DNA of 64,000 nucleotides from assembly GCF_000148585.2 (NCBI RefSeq), contig NZ_CP028414.1, forward strand, positions 1,107,501 through 1,171,500, written 5' to 3'. This document shows, one piece after another, positions 19,004-30,712 of this stretch. The DNA is from Streptococcus mitis NCTC 12261. GTDB taxonomy: Bacteria; Bacillota; Bacilli; Lactobacillales; Streptococcaceae. The position numbers and the translations under genes were made by a program. Below the pieces are notes generated by a model. It did no database searches, had not been told where the DNA came from, and saw nothing but the letters and a program-made list of their open reading frames with translations. How positions within the stretch are numbered: position 1 is the stretch's first letter; every line of letters begins with the position of its first letter.

Positions 19004-20233
19004 TTACAATCTCTCAAATAGTTCTTGCATTTGTACATCATCTGGAACTAGTTTTAAGTAAGTTTGAGCATTGACTTTGGCTTCCTCAAAGTAGCCCAAT
19101 TCACGCAAGAGATAGATATAGTGTTCCAGAAACTCTGGATTGTCCTTTAAATCTCCTGCCAACTCTTGATAATGCTCGTAGGCGGTATCTAAATCGTCCA
19201 TTTCTTGATAAGAACGAGCAATCATCCACTTGGTCAAAAGATTCTCTGGCTCATCATTTTGCAAGTCTAGAATGTCCTCATAACGTTCCTGTTCTAGATA
19301 AATTGTGGCTAGACGAAGTAAGATTTCTTCCGTATCCTCAGCATCTTCTTTTGCAGTAAGGAGGTAGTTTTCTGCACCACTGGCATCATGCAGTTCATAA
19401 GAGAATTGTGAAGCAGCTAGCAAGAGACGAGTTTCAAAGGGATTTTTCTCCAAGCCTTGCTTAGCGATACGCAGGGCTTCTTGAACCTGATGTTCCTTAT
19501 GCAAGGCCTGACTATAACCATACTCATAGCCTTCAAAGTCAGGAGAAATGGTATCAAGCTGCTTAAAGTAGAGGACAGCTTTTTGGTATTCTTCTCGATC
19601 AAAGTAAAGACTAGCCAACTCAAAAGCTGTTAGGTCATCGTATTCTAACTCTAGGGCTTTTTCTAAAAACTCTGTAGCCGTTTCAAATTTCCCTAACTGT
19701 GCATAGGCAAAGCCAATCCGTTGATAGGTAGAAATGCCTGTTTGCTCATAAATAGTACGATTATCTAACTGAGCATAGCCTTGAATGGCCTCTTGATAAT
19801 TTTCCAACTCACTATCCAACTCTGCTAATCCCAATATCAAGAGAGGATCCTCTGAATAACTCAAAGCCTCCAGCAATTTCTCACGCGCCACATCTGTCAA
19901 ACCTTCCAACTGGTAAAGGTCTGCCTTAAGTGCCAAAGCCGAAACATACCAGTCACTGTCAGCTTGGAATTCCTCAAGGTAGGCAAATGCTTCCTCGATT
20001 TGACCATCCTCGCTAGCAATAGTTGCTAGATTAAGATTAACCTCTGGAAAATCTTCTACGATTTTCAGGTAAATTTCCTTGGCCTGAGGATAAAAACCAA
20101 TCCCTTCTAGATAGGTGGCTAACTCATACAGAAGGTCACTTGGATCATTTTCTAAAGCTTTGACGAAATAATGTTCTGCCTTAACTAAATCTTGCTCTTC
20201 CAAAGCCTGTAACATCTGTTGACTATTGTTCAC
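19004..20233 (-). CDS. Tetratricopeptide-repeat protein
   Basis: A 409-residue, acidic, cytoplasmic protein built almost wholly of TPR-like helical pairs, for example AYAQLGKFETATEFLEKALE and ALHKEHQVQEALRIAKQGLE. Such solenoids mediate protein-protein contacts; the partner is unknown. The reading begins at GTG 20233, overlapping the stop of the AI-2E-type gene by 11 bases; an in-frame ATG at 20215 is an alternative start. The overlap indicates co-translation with the membrane protein upstream. Confidence 0.88.
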   Translation of the reverse strand: MNNSQQMLQALEEQDLVKAEHYFVKALENDPSDLLYELATYLEGIGFYPQAKEIYLKIVEDFPEVNLNLATIASEDGQIEEAFAYLEEFQADSDWYVSALALKADLYQLEGLTDVAREKLLEALSYSEDPLLILGLAELDSELENYQEAIQGYAQLDNRTIYEQTGISTYQRIGFAYAQLGKFETATEFLEKALELEYDDLTAFELASLYFDREEYQKAVLYFKQLDTISPDFEGYEYGYSQALHKEHQVQEALRIAKQGLEKNPFETRLLLAASQFSYELHDASGAENYLLTAKEDAEDTEEILLRLATIYLEQERYEDILDLQNDEPENLLTKWMIARSYQEMDDLDTAYEHYQELAGDLKDNPEFLEHYIYLLRELGYFEEAKVNAQTYLKLVPDDVQMQELFERL

Positions 20234-21389
20234 TCTTTACTTCCTCTCCTTCTAGTTCATATAGGCCACTGACTACCTTATACCATTCGAAAATGGCTGA
20301 AATGACAACTTTAGCAGAAGCATAAACCGGAATACCGAGTAAAACTCCCCAGATACCAAACATGGATCCTGAAGTTAATAAAACAAAGAGAACATTAATG
20401 GGATGGATGTTTAATTGACTTCCCAAAATCAATGGAGAGACAAAACGGCCTTCAATAGTTTGTTCTACGATAAAGACAATCACTACTTTTAAAAGCATGA
20501 CTGGCCCAGCAATCAAGCCCAATACTAGGGCAGGAAGCATGGCTAAGAAGCTACCCAAATAAGGAACCAGATTTAAAATACCAGCAGTAACCCCCAAAGT
20601 AACTGCATAACGTAGACCAATAATCTTGAAGAAAATCATAAACATTACCGCAACAATAATAGCCACTGTTACTTGTCCTCGAACATAGTTGGACAACTGT
20701 TGATTCACATCTGATAAAACCTGCCCAACAGGTTCTTTCAATTTCGTTGGCATGAATTGGGTCAAATAGTGACGTAGGCCTTTTCCATCACGTAAGAGAT
20801 AAAAGAGCATGAACGGAACGATAATCAAGGCAACAATCACTTGAGAAGCACCGCTAATAAAGGCACTTACCCAGTTGACTGCCTGAGAAGAAACTTTACT
20901 TGCCCAAACTGTAGCCTGACTTGAAAAGTTTGTCAAAACTTGTTCTAACTGAGGTCTGAAATCATCTGGTAAACGCTTGGTTACCAAATCATCAATAACT
21001 CTATCTGCATCTTCAAGGTAGATTGGTACATTTCTTGCAAATGTTAAAACTTGACGTTGTAGATTTGGAATAGCTACTGCCAAGCCCCAAATGATAAAGA
21101 GTGCAATAATGACAAAGACAATACTGATGGCTATGACACGATTGACTTTGTGTTTTTCCATCCAATCAACAATGGGATTCAATAAATAATATAGCAGGCC
21201 AGATAAAATGACTGGCAACATCACAACTGCTAAAAAGTCCAAAACAGGTGAAAATAGAAAACTAATCTTACTTAAAATAAAAAGATTGAGTCCCAATAAT
21301 AAGGTTACCAAAAATACCGTAATGGCCTTGTTGTCCAAAAACCACTTGAAAAACCAAGATAGGCTAAAATGTTTCTCTTTTTGTTCCAT
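20223..21389 (-). CDS. AI-2E family transporter (PerM/TqsA-like)
   Basis: A 388-residue polytopic membrane protein of the AI-2E transporter (UPF0118) family. There are several predicted helices, a soluble insert at about 130-190, and the family stretch GLRYAVTLGVTAGILNLVPYLGSFLAMLPA followed by IEGRFVSPLILGSQLNIHPINVLFVLL. Proven functions in the family range from signal-molecule export to Na+/H+ antiport, so the substrate is left open. It has its own extended -10 promoter and is translationally coupled to the TPR gene. Confidence 0.9.
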   Translation of the reverse strand: MEQKEKHFSLSWFFKWFLDNKAITVFLVTLLLGLNLFILSKISFLFSPVLDFLAVVMLPVILSGLLYYLLNPIVDWMEKHKVNRVIAISIVFVIIALFIIWGLAVAIPNLQRQVLTFARNVPIYLEDADRVIDDLVTKRLPDDFRPQLEQVLTNFSSQATVWASKVSSQAVNWVSAFISGASQVIVALIIVPFMLFYLLRDGKGLRHYLTQFMPTKLKEPVGQVLSDVNQQLSNYVRGQVTVAIIVAVMFMIFFKIIGLRYAVTLGVTAGILNLVPYLGSFLAMLPALVLGLIAGPVMLLKVVIVFIVEQTIEGRFVSPLILGSQLNIHPINVLFVLLTSGSMFGIWGVLLGIPVYASAKVVISAIFEWYKVVSGLYELEGEEVKSEQ

Positions 21390-21415
21390 AAATAATTCCT
21401 TTCTGTCATTCTTTC

Positions 21416-21514
21416 ATTATACCATTTTTAGAGCAAAATAACTCTTTTTTAAAGTGCTTACATACCATTGAATTGTACCGCATATCATATTGTGAATCTA
21501 TTTTGTGATATAAT
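21416..21514. promoter_or_regulatory. Divergent extended -10 promoters (AI-2E gene and lactonase)
   Basis: Minus strand TGGTATAAT at 21416-21424 serves the AI-2E-type gene. Plus strand TGATATAAT at 21506-21514 serves the lactonase. Confidence 0.65.
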
Positions 21515-21542
21515 AGTATTATCTTTATAAAGAGGTATAGTC

Positions 21543-22556
21543 ATGAAAGAAACTGTTTATTTTGGAACTTACACACGTCGAACTTCCCAAGGGATTTACA
21601 AGGCAGACTTTGATACAGAAACTGGGCAGCTTTCAAATCTAGAACTTTTTGCAGCTGAACCAAGTCCAACCTACCTTGCCTTTGACCAGCACCAACATTT
21701 ATACACTGTTGGTAGTCAAGATGATAAGGGGGGAATTGCAGCCTATCAAACTGATGGAACCTTATTAAATCATGTCGTGGAAGAAGGAGCTCCCCACTGT
21801 TATGTTGCCGTTGATGAAAAGCGTGATTTGGTTTACGCGGCAAACTACCACAAGGGACAGGTCCTTGTTTATAAACGTCAGGAAGATGGTCGCCTTCTAC
21901 TTAGCGATGTGGATCAACACAGTGGCCAAGGTCCGCATGAGAATCAAGCTTCTCCCCACGTTCACTTTACAGATTTAACACCTGACCACTATCTAGTGAC
22001 CTGTGATTTGGGTACTGACCAAGTCATCACCTATGACCTTGATCAAGAAGGAAAATTATCTAAACTCTATACCTATCATAGCCAGCCAGGAGCAGGCTCA
22101 CGCCATATTATTTTCCATAACCACTATAAAATTGCTTATCTGATTTGTGAACTCAATAGCACTATCGAAGTTTTAATCTACGATGGTGTTGGCGAATTTG
22201 AACGCATGCAAGTTATTTCAACTCTACCAGAAGGTTACGAAGGTTTTAATGGAACTGCTGCTATTCGTCTCTCTAAAGATGGTAAATACCTCTACGCTTC
22301 TAACCGTGGTCATGATTCTATAGCAGTATATACAATTCTTGCAGACGGTAGCTTAGAGTTGTTAGAAATCGTTCCGACTCATGGTCAGACTCCACGTGAT
22401 TTTGATTTGACACCAGATCAAGAATTTGTCATTGCTATCCATCAAGACTCTGACAATGCAACCGTCTTTAAACGCAATCCTGAAACTGGTCGTCTAGCAG
22501 AACTTTCCAACGACTTCCATGTCCCAGAAGCAGTCTGCATCAGTTTTGCCCCTTAA
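21543..22556 (+). CDS. pgl: Lactonase family protein, probable 6-phosphogluconolactonase
   Basis: A 337-residue seven-bladed beta-propeller lactonase (YbhE type), which would hydrolyse 6-phosphogluconolactone in the pentose phosphate pathway. Family marks are FGTYTRRTSQGIYK at the start, the conserved HSGQGPHENQASPHVHF near 130-146, QPGAGSRHIIFH near 182, KYLYASNRGHDSIAVY and GQTPRDFDL near the end. AAAGAGGTA precedes the ATG. It is a single-gene unit convergent with the ATP synthase operon. Confidence 0.9.
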   Translation: MKETVYFGTYTRRTSQGIYKADFDTETGQLSNLELFAAEPSPTYLAFDQHQHLYTVGSQDDKGGIAAYQTDGTLLNHVVEEGAPHCYVAVDEKRDLVYAANYHKGQVLVYKRQEDGRLLLSDVDQHSGQGPHENQASPHVHFTDLTPDHYLVTCDLGTDQVITYDLDQEGKLSKLYTYHSQPGAGSRHIIFHNHYKIAYLICELNSTIEVLIYDGVGEFERMQVISTLPEGYEGFNGTAAIRLSKDGKYLYASNRGHDSIAVYTILADGSLELLEIVPTHGQTPRDFDLTPDQEFVIAIHQDSDNATVFKRNPETGRLAELSNDFHVPEAVCISFAP

Positions 22557-22564
22557 GAAAACAT

Positions 22565-22599
22565 AAAAAATGAACTTGGTAACTCAAGTTCATTTTTTT
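22565..22599. terminator. Bidirectional terminator between lactonase and atpC
   Basis: AAAAAATGAACTTG pairs with CAAGTTCATTTTTT around a six-base loop, so it works in both directions. Confidence 0.9.
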
Positions 22600-22600
22600 C

Positions 22601-23020
22601 TTATAGTCTATTTCCGACATTAATACGGTTAATGGCACGCTGCAGTGCAATCTTCGCACGACGTTCTTGGTCAATCAAGTGTTTGTCTTGTGCTTCTTCA
22701 ATTTCACGCTCTGCTCGAAGTTTGGCACGTTCTGCACGACTAACGTCGATATCACGAGCACGTTCTGCAGAGTCAGCAACAATTGTGATAACGCCATTGG
22801 CAACTTCGATAACACCTCCGTTTACTGCAATCCAGTTCACGTGATTTTCATCATCTACACGTTTAACCTTAACCTCATCTACTGCTAAAACTGCAATCAT
22901 ATTTTCATGTCGTGGCAAGATTCCCATCTCACCATCCAGAGTTCGAACTGATACAAAGCTGGCATGGTGATCATAGACGAGACCATCTGGTGTCACGATC
23001 TGGACAGTTAACTGAGCCAT
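22601..23020 (-). CDS. atpC: ATP synthase epsilon subunit
   Basis: A 139-residue F1 epsilon subunit with an N-terminal beta sandwich ([35 protein letters not shown]) and a C-terminal helical hairpin rich in Arg and Glu. It couples rotation and inhibits ATP hydrolysis. It is last in the atp operon, 10 bases after atpD. Confidence 0.96.
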   Translation of the reverse strand: MAQLTVQIVTPDGLVYDHHASFVSVRTLDGEMGILPRHENMIAVLAVDEVKVKRVDDENHVNWIAVNGGVIEVANGVITIVADSAERARDIDVSRAERAKLRAEREIEEAQDKHLIDQERRAKIALQRAINRINVGNRL

Positions 23021-23030
23021 AGATCACCTC

Positions 23031-24446
<1,416 letters not shown>

Positions 24447-24522
24447 CTATTCTATATAAGATACTGTCGGTTCCTAGCTTACCTAGGTCCTAAGTTCATT
24501 TTCATACGAGCTAGACTAGTGG

Positions 24523-25401
24523 CTATTCTAAGGCACTAGCTCCTGCTACGATTTCTGTAATTTCTTGTGTAATCGCCGCCTGTCTGGCACGGTTATACTG
24601 GATTGTCAAATCATTAATGACTTTCTTAGCATTATCTGTCGCTGTTTGCATGGCTGTCATACCCGCAGCATTTTCAGCTGTCTTAGCGTCGATAATAGCA
24701 CCGTAAATCATACTTTCTGCAAACTGAGGCAACAACTGCTCCAAAATTTCTTCTCGGCTAGTTTCCAATTCAAAGGTCAAGCTGTAACTGTCATCTGCTT
24801 CATTTGGATCCAAGTCAACAATCGGAAGCATTTGTTCCACACGCATTTGACTAGTTAGCGTATTGACATGATGGTTATAGCAGACATAGAGTTCATCAAA
24901 AAGTTCATTTTGGTACATTTCAACAGTTTTTGAAATAATCTTACGAACTTCATCAAAGCTTGGTTGATCTGCCAAGCCACGTAGTTCATAAAGTGGTTGA
25001 ATACCACGAGCTTTAAAGAAATCAGCTCCCATTCCACCGATACAGATCATTTCAAAACCTTTACCATCTGGATGGTATTCTTCTTTCAGCTCCATAACGG
25101 CTTTCAAAATAGAAGAATTATAACCTCCAACCAAACCTCGGTCTGATGTAATGACGATATAGCCTGTCTTCTTAACTGGACGGCTAATCAACATCGGATT
25201 GGTTGAACTACCAGCTCCATTCCCATGAAGAATATCCGTCAAAAGTTTACGAACTTTCTGAGCATAAACTTGGAAATTGCGAGCAGCTTCTTCAGAACGA
25301 CCTAGCTTAGCAGCTGATACCATCTGCATGGCATTAGTGATTTGACTCGTATTTTTTGTTGAGGCGATTTTTGTTTTAATATCATTTAGAGATACTGCCA
25401 T
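24523..25401 (-). CDS. atpG: ATP synthase gamma subunit
   Basis: A 292-residue central-shaft subunit. The N-terminal helix [28 protein letters not shown] and C-terminal helix [36 protein letters not shown] form the coiled-coil rotor axle, with a Rossmann-like middle ([16 protein letters not shown]). It lies between atpA and atpD in the normal order. Confidence 0.97.
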   Translation of the reverse strand: MAVSLNDIKTKIASTKNTSQITNAMQMVSAAKLGRSEEAARNFQVYAQKVRKLLTDILHGNGAGSSTNPMLISRPVKKTGYIVITSDRGLVGGYNSSILKAVMELKEEYHPDGKGFEMICIGGMGADFFKARGIQPLYELRGLADQPSFDEVRKIISKTVEMYQNELFDELYVCYNHHVNTLTSQMRVEQMLPIVDLDPNEADDSYSLTFELETSREEILEQLLPQFAESMIYGAIIDAKTAENAAGMTAMQTATDNAKKVINDLTIQYNRARQAAITQEITEIVAGASALE

Positions 25402-25416
25402 CTGACACCTCTATTC

Positions 25417-27472
<2,056 letters not shown>

Positions 27473-27473
<1 letters not shown>

Positions 27474-27967
27474 TAAGCTTCTCCTAGCTGATCGATATAC
27501 TGATCAATGAGTTCTTTATGGGCATGACCGTCAAGGTTTTGTGAGATGATTTTACCAGCCAAGCTGATTGTCAAATCTGCTACCTCACCCTTAACGCTTT
27601 GTAAAGCTTCAGCTTTATTTTGAGCAATTTCTTGGTTCGCTTTTTCTTTCAAGCGTCCTGCTTCTAGCTTAGCATCTGCTAAAATACTAGCTTTGCTTTT
27701 CTCAGCTGTTTCTTTCGCATTCTCAATGATTGTCTTAGCTTCTTTACGGCTACCAGCCAATTCATCTTCGCGTTTCTGAGCCAATACTTCTGCTTTTTGA
27801 CGTGCTTGTTCAGCTCCGTCAATATCTGCTGCAATTTTTTCTGCTCTTTGTTCGAAAATGCTAGTCAAATTTGACCAAGCGTATTTCTTAACCAAGACTA
27901 GCAAGAGAATAAAGGAACCAGCGATTAGTATAAAATCACCAAGTAATTCACCTACTGTTACATTCAT
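27473..27967 (-). CDS. atpF: ATP synthase b subunit
   Basis: A 164-residue peripheral-stalk subunit: one N-terminal transmembrane helix ([24 protein letters not shown]), then a long Ala/Glu/Lys-rich helix that dimerises as a right-handed coiled coil. It lies between atpB and atpH. Confidence 0.95.
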
Positions 27968-27980
27968 AAACTACTCCTTT

Positions 27981-28691
27981 CTATTCTTCATCATTAATTT
28001 TATTTCCTAGGTACATTGAAGATAACAATGTAAATACATATGCTTGTACACAAGAAATAAAAACAGAAAATGCAGTCCAGATTAGATTTGTTCCAAAAGC
28101 AATAGGATACCAATAGAAGGCCTGATGAGAAAGTAGGACTAACATACTTGCCATCACTTCCCCTGCAAAGATATTACCAAATACCCGCAATGCAAGTGAA
28201 AGGAGATTGGTAACTTCTTCTAAGAGATTCATTGGTGTCATAAAACCTGGTGTTACAAATGCTTTTAAATACTTTTTGATTCCACGACGACGAATTCCTT
28301 CTACGTGGGTCATTAAGATAATTGTAAAAGACAAGACCAAGTCAAATGACAAATTTGCTGTTGGTGAGGTCCAAAGATTTACACCATCTGTAGTCTGAAT
28401 TCTAGCCATTAAGCCAATATTATTTGCAATGGCCATAAATAGGAATAAACAGAAATAAAAGAGAGAATAATCCTTTATCATTGGACCAAGGTTTGATTTT
28501 GTAAATCCAACAACAAAATCAAATAAATACTCTAATACATTTTGTTTTCCTGTGGGTCTCAAAGTCATATTTCGAGTTGCCCAATAAATAAAGCCAAAAA
28601 TAAGTGCTACAGTCAACAAAGTCAAAACTACTATGGTTAAATTAAAGGTAACAGGACCAATATTGATGGTTGGATTAATACTTTCTTCCAT
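27981..28691 (-). CDS. atpB: ATP synthase a subunit
   Basis: A 236-residue Fo proton-channel subunit with five to six transmembrane helices. The essential Arg is in [20 protein letters not shown] (near residue 167), facing the c-ring Glu. The downstream helix [23 protein letters not shown] holds the Trp region which, from memory, is one site of optochin-resistance changes in pneumococcus. A weak AGGGAGG-type site precedes it. Confidence 0.96.
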   Translation of the reverse strand: MEESINPTINIGPVTFNLTIVVLTLLTVALIFGFIYWATRNMTLRPTGKQNVLEYLFDFVVGFTKSNLGPMIKDYSLFYFCLFLFMAIANNIGLMARIQTTDGVNLWTSPTANLSFDLVLSFTIILMTHVEGIRRRGIKKYLKAFVTPGFMTPMNLLEEVTNLLSLALRVFGNIFAGEVMASMLVLLSHQAFYWYPIAFGTNLIWTAFSVFISCVQAYVFTLLSSMYLGNKINDEE

Positions 28692-28724
28692 CTAAAATCC
28701 TCCCTTTTTCAATTTATACTTCTT

Positions 28725-28925
28725 TTATTTGATGATAAATGAAAAGACAAGAGTAACGAAGAAAGTACCTTCAATAAAGGCAACCCCTAGGATCATCAAA
28801 CTACGTAGTTCTGAGATGATATCTGGTTGGCGAGCAACTGATTTCAACAAACCGTTCATCAACAAACCTTCACCAAGAGATACACCCATACAGGCAAGAC
28901 ATAGACCGAAAAATGTTAAATTCAT
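28725..28925 (-). CDS. atpE: ATP synthase c subunit
   Basis: A 66-residue hairpin proteolipid of the rotor ring: helix 1 with [13 protein letters not shown], the polar loop ARQP (31-34), and helix 2 with the proton-binding Glu52 in [11 protein letters not shown]. It is the first gene of the operon, as usual in streptococci, where c precedes a. AAAAGGAGAATTC upstream is a strong translation signal. Residue 45 is Ile; I recall Phe at this place in optochin-sensitive pneumococci. Confidence 0.96.
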   Translation of the reverse strand: MNLTFFGLCLACMGVSLGEGLLMNGLLKSVARQPDIISELRSLMILGVAFIEGTFFVTLVFSFIIK

Positions 28926-28960
28926 GACGAATTCTCCTTTTAATTAAAATTTACTTACTT

Positions 28961-28989
28961 AGTTTAGTCCTAAAAATTGGATTTGTCAA
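28961..28989 (-). promoter_or_regulatory. Promoter of the atp operon
   Basis: The minus strand has TTGACA (28984-28989), a 17-base spacer and TAAACT (28961-28966). No second promoter is obvious. The 313-base gap between atpE and the U32 gene (28926-29238) holds this promoter, a near-cre site, an A/T-rich stretch and the terminator at 29127; I see no gene in it. Confidence 0.8.
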
Positions 28990-29003
28990 CTTTTTACTTA
29001 CGT

Positions 29004-29017
29004 TGAAAGCGTTTAAT
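29004..29017. promoter_or_regulatory. Near-cre sequence upstream of the atp promoter
   Basis: TGAAAGCGTTTAAT fits the CcpA operator pattern TGnnAnCGnTnnCA except for its last two bases. It lies 15 bases upstream of the -35, a position compatible with activation. Low certainty. Confidence 0.3.
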
Positions 29018-29126
29018 GAAAATTATTTACAATTTTACTATTTTTAAGTCTATTATATAGAAAACTTTGGAAAAAACTTGTAACAAATCCCTCCATTATC
29101 TAGGTCTTTCTGAAAAATAATGAAAA

Positions 29127-29152
29127 ATCCGAGATGACATCTCGGATGGAAA
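29127..29152 (-). terminator. Terminator after the U32 peptidase-family gene
   Basis: ATCCGAGATG and CATCTCGGAT form a near-perfect stem followed by TTTTTC on the minus strand, about 90 bases after the stop. Confidence 0.8.
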
Positions 29153-29238
29153 TTAATATATTTTCTTTAACCTAATGCTCTTTAGTAAGTAGGATTAAAG
29201 GGAAAGCAACTAGAAAGCTTTCGTCTCCTGCATGCTTA

Positions 29239-30525
29239 TTAAGCACGAACTGTGACGCTGGTGCCATCTTCCTTATAAAGATTGATAAGTCCTTCTTTGA
29301 GAGCTCGAACCATATCTCCAGCTTGAACAGGTTGTGGAACCTTGATAGTCAAGAGTTCCATTGGATTTGGAGCGCGGTCAATTTTATTGCCTTTGGCATC
29401 ATGTAAATCTTCGATATACGTTTCAAAATGACGGAAACCTGGGCCATAAAACTCAACTTGGTCGCCTTCGTTAATAACGTTCCGTTGACGAATAGTTGCT
29501 GTTTGTGTCGCATCATCATAAGAAACCACTTCAGCAACAAACTTGTACTCAGGAATTTTACGACGAGCACCAAACAACTGCTCATTTTCAGATGGTGTAC
29601 CGTAATAGAAACCTGTTGCTAATTCACGTTGGGCAACCTTCCACATCTCATCCACCAAGTCTTGTTTGATAGCTTCAAACTTTTCAGGACTTTCAAGATA
29701 TGCATCCACAGCCGCCTTGTAGCAGTTGGTTACTGTTGAAACATAGTGAATAGACTTCATTCGACCTTCAATCTTCAGACTGTCCACACCATTTTCAATC
29801 ATATCTGGGATATGGTCAATCATGGACATGTCAACAGCTGACATTGAAAATGCTTCTGGGATTTCCCCTTTCAAGCTCTTACGTTCTTTCCCAAATGGCA
29901 TATCATAAAGATCATACTTCCAACGGCAAGACTGAGAGCAACCACCACGGTTAGCATCACGCATACTCATGTGGTTTGAAAGAGTACAACGACCAGAGTA
30001 AGAAATACACATGGCTCCGTGGACAAAGGCTTCAATCTCAACATCTGTACGTTTGCGGATTTCAGCTAATTCTTCCATCGAAACCTCACGCGCCAAAACG
30101 ACACGAGTCAAGCCCAGTTCTTTCCAGAACTCAAGGGTTTCATAGTTAGTTGCACTTGCTTGAGTAGAGAGGTGGATTTCAAGACCTGGTGCTTCAGTCG
30201 CTGCAATCATGATCAAGGCTGGGTCAGATACGATAACTGCTGCAATCCCGATATCACGCAGTTTACGGAACCACTCACCAGCACCAGCTTCATTTCCTTC
30301 GTGCATAACCATATTGGCAGCTACATAGACTTTGGCACCGTACTTGGCAGCAAACTGGACACCTTCTTCCATCTGTTCGAAAGTAAAGTTTCCGGCACGG
30401 CTACGAAGACCATAGGCCTGACCACCGATAAAGACAGCATCTGCTCCATATTGAACAGCTACCTTTAGCTTCTCTAAAGTCCCTGCAGGTGATAAAACCT
30501 CAGGACGTTTTAATGTTTTTGTCAT
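29239..30525 (-). CDS. U32 peptidase family protein (probable tRNA hydroxylation protein)
   Basis: A 428-residue protein of the U32 peptidase family. It has the N-terminal VLSPAGTLEKLKVAVQYGADAVFIGG and the cysteine-containing signature EAFVHGAMCISYSGRCTLSNH near 165-185, followed by CSQSCRW. Members such as TrhP/YrrO work in prephenate-dependent 5-hydroxyuridine formation at the tRNA wobble position and likely bind an iron-sulphur cluster, rather than acting as proteases. The start is ATG 30525 (MTKTLKRPEV) behind AGGAG; six further codons upstream are open but unsupported. The frequent smaller partner gene is not adjacent here. Confidence 0.9.
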   Translation of the reverse strand: MTKTLKRPEVLSPAGTLEKLKVAVQYGADAVFIGGQAYGLRSRAGNFTFEQMEEGVQFAAKYGAKVYVAANMVMHEGNEAGAGEWFRKLRDIGIAAVIVSDPALIMIAATEAPGLEIHLSTQASATNYETLEFWKELGLTRVVLAREVSMEELAEIRKRTDVEIEAFVHGAMCISYSGRCTLSNHMSMRDANRGGCSQSCRWKYDLYDMPFGKERKSLKGEIPEAFSMSAVDMSMIDHIPDMIENGVDSLKIEGRMKSIHYVSTVTNCYKAAVDAYLESPEKFEAIKQDLVDEMWKVAQRELATGFYYGTPSENEQLFGARRKIPEYKFVAEVVSYDDATQTATIRQRNVINEGDQVEFYGPGFRHFETYIEDLHDAKGNKIDRAPNPMELLTIKVPQPVQAGDMVRALKEGLINLYKEDGTSVTVRA

Positions 30526-30570
30526 GTTTTCTCCTATTTGCAATATAAAAGTTTGACGTTTTTCCTTCTC

Positions 30571-30599
30571 ATTTTATAGTAAATAAGCCATAAAATCAA
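30571..30599 (-). promoter_or_regulatory. Promoter of the U32 gene
   Basis: The minus strand has TTGATT (30594-30599), a 17-base spacer and TAAAAT (30571-30576). Confidence 0.55.
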
Positions 30600-30665
30600 G
30601 CCTAGACAGATTGTTTTGACAATTCTAATCTTTTAGATTATTAAAGCAAAAAGATTGTCAAAGAG

Positions 30666-30692
30666 AAAAAGCCCACAGATGTGAGCCCTTTT
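30666..30692 (-). terminator. Terminator after the LPXTG surface protein gene
   Basis: GGGCTCACA pairs with TGTGGGC, with G-T pairs, then TTTTTC on the minus strand. Confidence 0.75.
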
Positions 30693-30712
30693 CTAATATA
30701 GGTTAGGAAAAA

